From NCBI GenBank assembly GCA_023715865.1, contig JAMBOW010000005.1, forward strand, positions 62,001 to 126,000: a DNA stretch of 64,000 nt, written 5' to 3'. Made by a program: the position numbers and the translations under genes. Source of the stretch: Neobacillus mesonae (GTDB lineage Bacteria; Bacillota; Bacilli; Paenibacillales; Paenibacillaceae). The notes beneath the pieces were generated by a model that saw nothing but the letters and a program-made list of their open reading frames with translations, did not search any database and was not told the origin of the DNA. Below, one piece after another: positions 63,551-64,000 of this stretch (positions are counted from its first letter, which is position 1; each line of letters opens with the position of its first letter).

Positions 63551-64000
63551 TGGCCGCTCAGCGGTAAGTGAATTTCGAACCGAGTCATTTCGCCTTCCCT
63601 GCTGGACACCTGGATCAATCCCCCGTGCAGCTCGATAATGGACTTCGTTATCGCAAGGCCTAATCCGGCGCCACCCGATTTTCTGGAACGTGAGGACTCA
63701 ATGCGATAGAACCGCTCGAACAGGAAGGGTAAATGTTCTTCAACAATGCCTTGTCCGTTGTCTTGGACGCTCAGGCAGATCCATTCCTTCTCTTGCTTCA
63801 GCTCGATGGTAATGCTGCCATTCACCGGATCGGTATGCTGTACCGCGTTTTGAAACAGATTGAGTATGACCTGTTTCATTTTGTCTTGATCAATCCGGAC
63901 GCTAGCGGCGGGAGCCAGTGACAGGATGACGGACCGCTGTCCTCCGAGGAGACGAAGCTGAGTTTCCATATCCCTTATGAGTGAATCAAGCAAGGTGTTC
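63547..64000 (-). CDS. Sensor histidine kinase, C-terminal part, cut by window edge
   Basis: The reading frame is open to the window end. Only the HATPase domain is visible: N-box VILNLFQNAVQHT, G1 DNGQGIVEE, F-box and G2 RSRKSGGAGLGLAIT. The layout resembles kinases of the OmpR-linked class. The sensor and HisKA parts lie beyond 64000. Confidence 0.93.
   Translation of the reverse strand, partial: NTLLDSLIRDMETQLRLLGGQRSVILSLAPAASVRIDQDKMKQVILNLFQNAVQHTDPVNGSITIELKQEKEWICLSVQDNGQGIVEEHLPFLFERFYRIESSRSRKSGGAGLGLAITKSIIELHGGLIQVSSREGEMTRFEIHLPLSGQ

Noticed and set aside
1-64000. CRISPR arrays, rRNA, tRNA genes and insertion sequences
   Set aside because: I looked for regularly spaced repeats, tRNA-like cloverleaf signatures with TTCGA loops and transposase motifs, and found none I could support by eye; tRNAscan, Rfam and ISfinder searches would be decisive.

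Overview
The window looks like a Paenibacillus-type chromosome (Bacillota, Bacillales). This is inferred from gene content: an htrA / CxxH-CxxC protein / rlmH block as found near the replication origin of Bacillales, S-layer (SLH) anchored enzymes, large secreted polysaccharide-degrading proteins, 7-1-7 Fur boxes, strong AGGAGG ribosome binding sites with frequent GTG and TTG starts, and KinB/LytS-like membrane histidine kinases.

Region 1 (1-4170) is the conserved block: the 3' part of a HtrA protease, a 55-codon CxxH/CxxC protein, an inserted ECF sigma factor with its DUF4179 anti-sigma partner, and rlmH. Region 2 (4150-12995) is the most interesting part. The last codons of rlmH (Gly-Glu-Pro-Tyr-His-Lys-stop) recur three more times downstream, at 5452, 9216 and 12977, always in the same orientation and still readable as a degenerate rlmH C-terminus. 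A remnant of a large serine recombinase overlaps rlmH in antisense. This is what a tandem array of SCC-like (staphylococcal cassette chromosome-like) integrative elements at the rlmH 3' end should look like. Cargo between the sites is a uridylate-kinase paralog behind a leader peptide and terminator, an ABC-F protein plus a DbpA helicase, and an S-layer 5'-nucleotidase plus a soluble chemoreceptor-like protein.

Region 3 (13000-30300) holds two independent Fur-controlled siderophore importers, one leftward with four overlapping genes (14555-18528) and one rightward of the YclNOPQ type (26411-30289). Between them are a copper-amine-oxidase-like secreted protein, a GH3 glycosidase, malate:quinone oxidoreductase and a 5TMR-LYT histidine kinase. 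Region 4 (30600-44300) has a PL4 rhamnogalacturonan lyase with a cre site, an SseB-like protein, a tandem pair of GT2 glycosyltransferases, a MerR-controlled ABC exporter, a two-component system with a BcrA-type ABC exporter and a phosphotransferase, and a CE2 esterase.

Region 5 (44300-64000) is a mosaic of single-gene units: acetate transporter, CdsA-like enzyme, permuted NlpC/P60 protein, WYL regulator, GyrI-like protein, a 1473-residue SLH-GH43-LamG arabinanase, SDR and flavin oxidoreductases, a diguanylate cyclase, a lipid kinase, an alpha/beta hydrolase, an MFS exporter with an elaborate promoter/operator/leader/terminator, a PepSY protein and the C-terminal end of a histidine kinase running off the window. 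All family names come from recognising motifs by eye; no database search was run.
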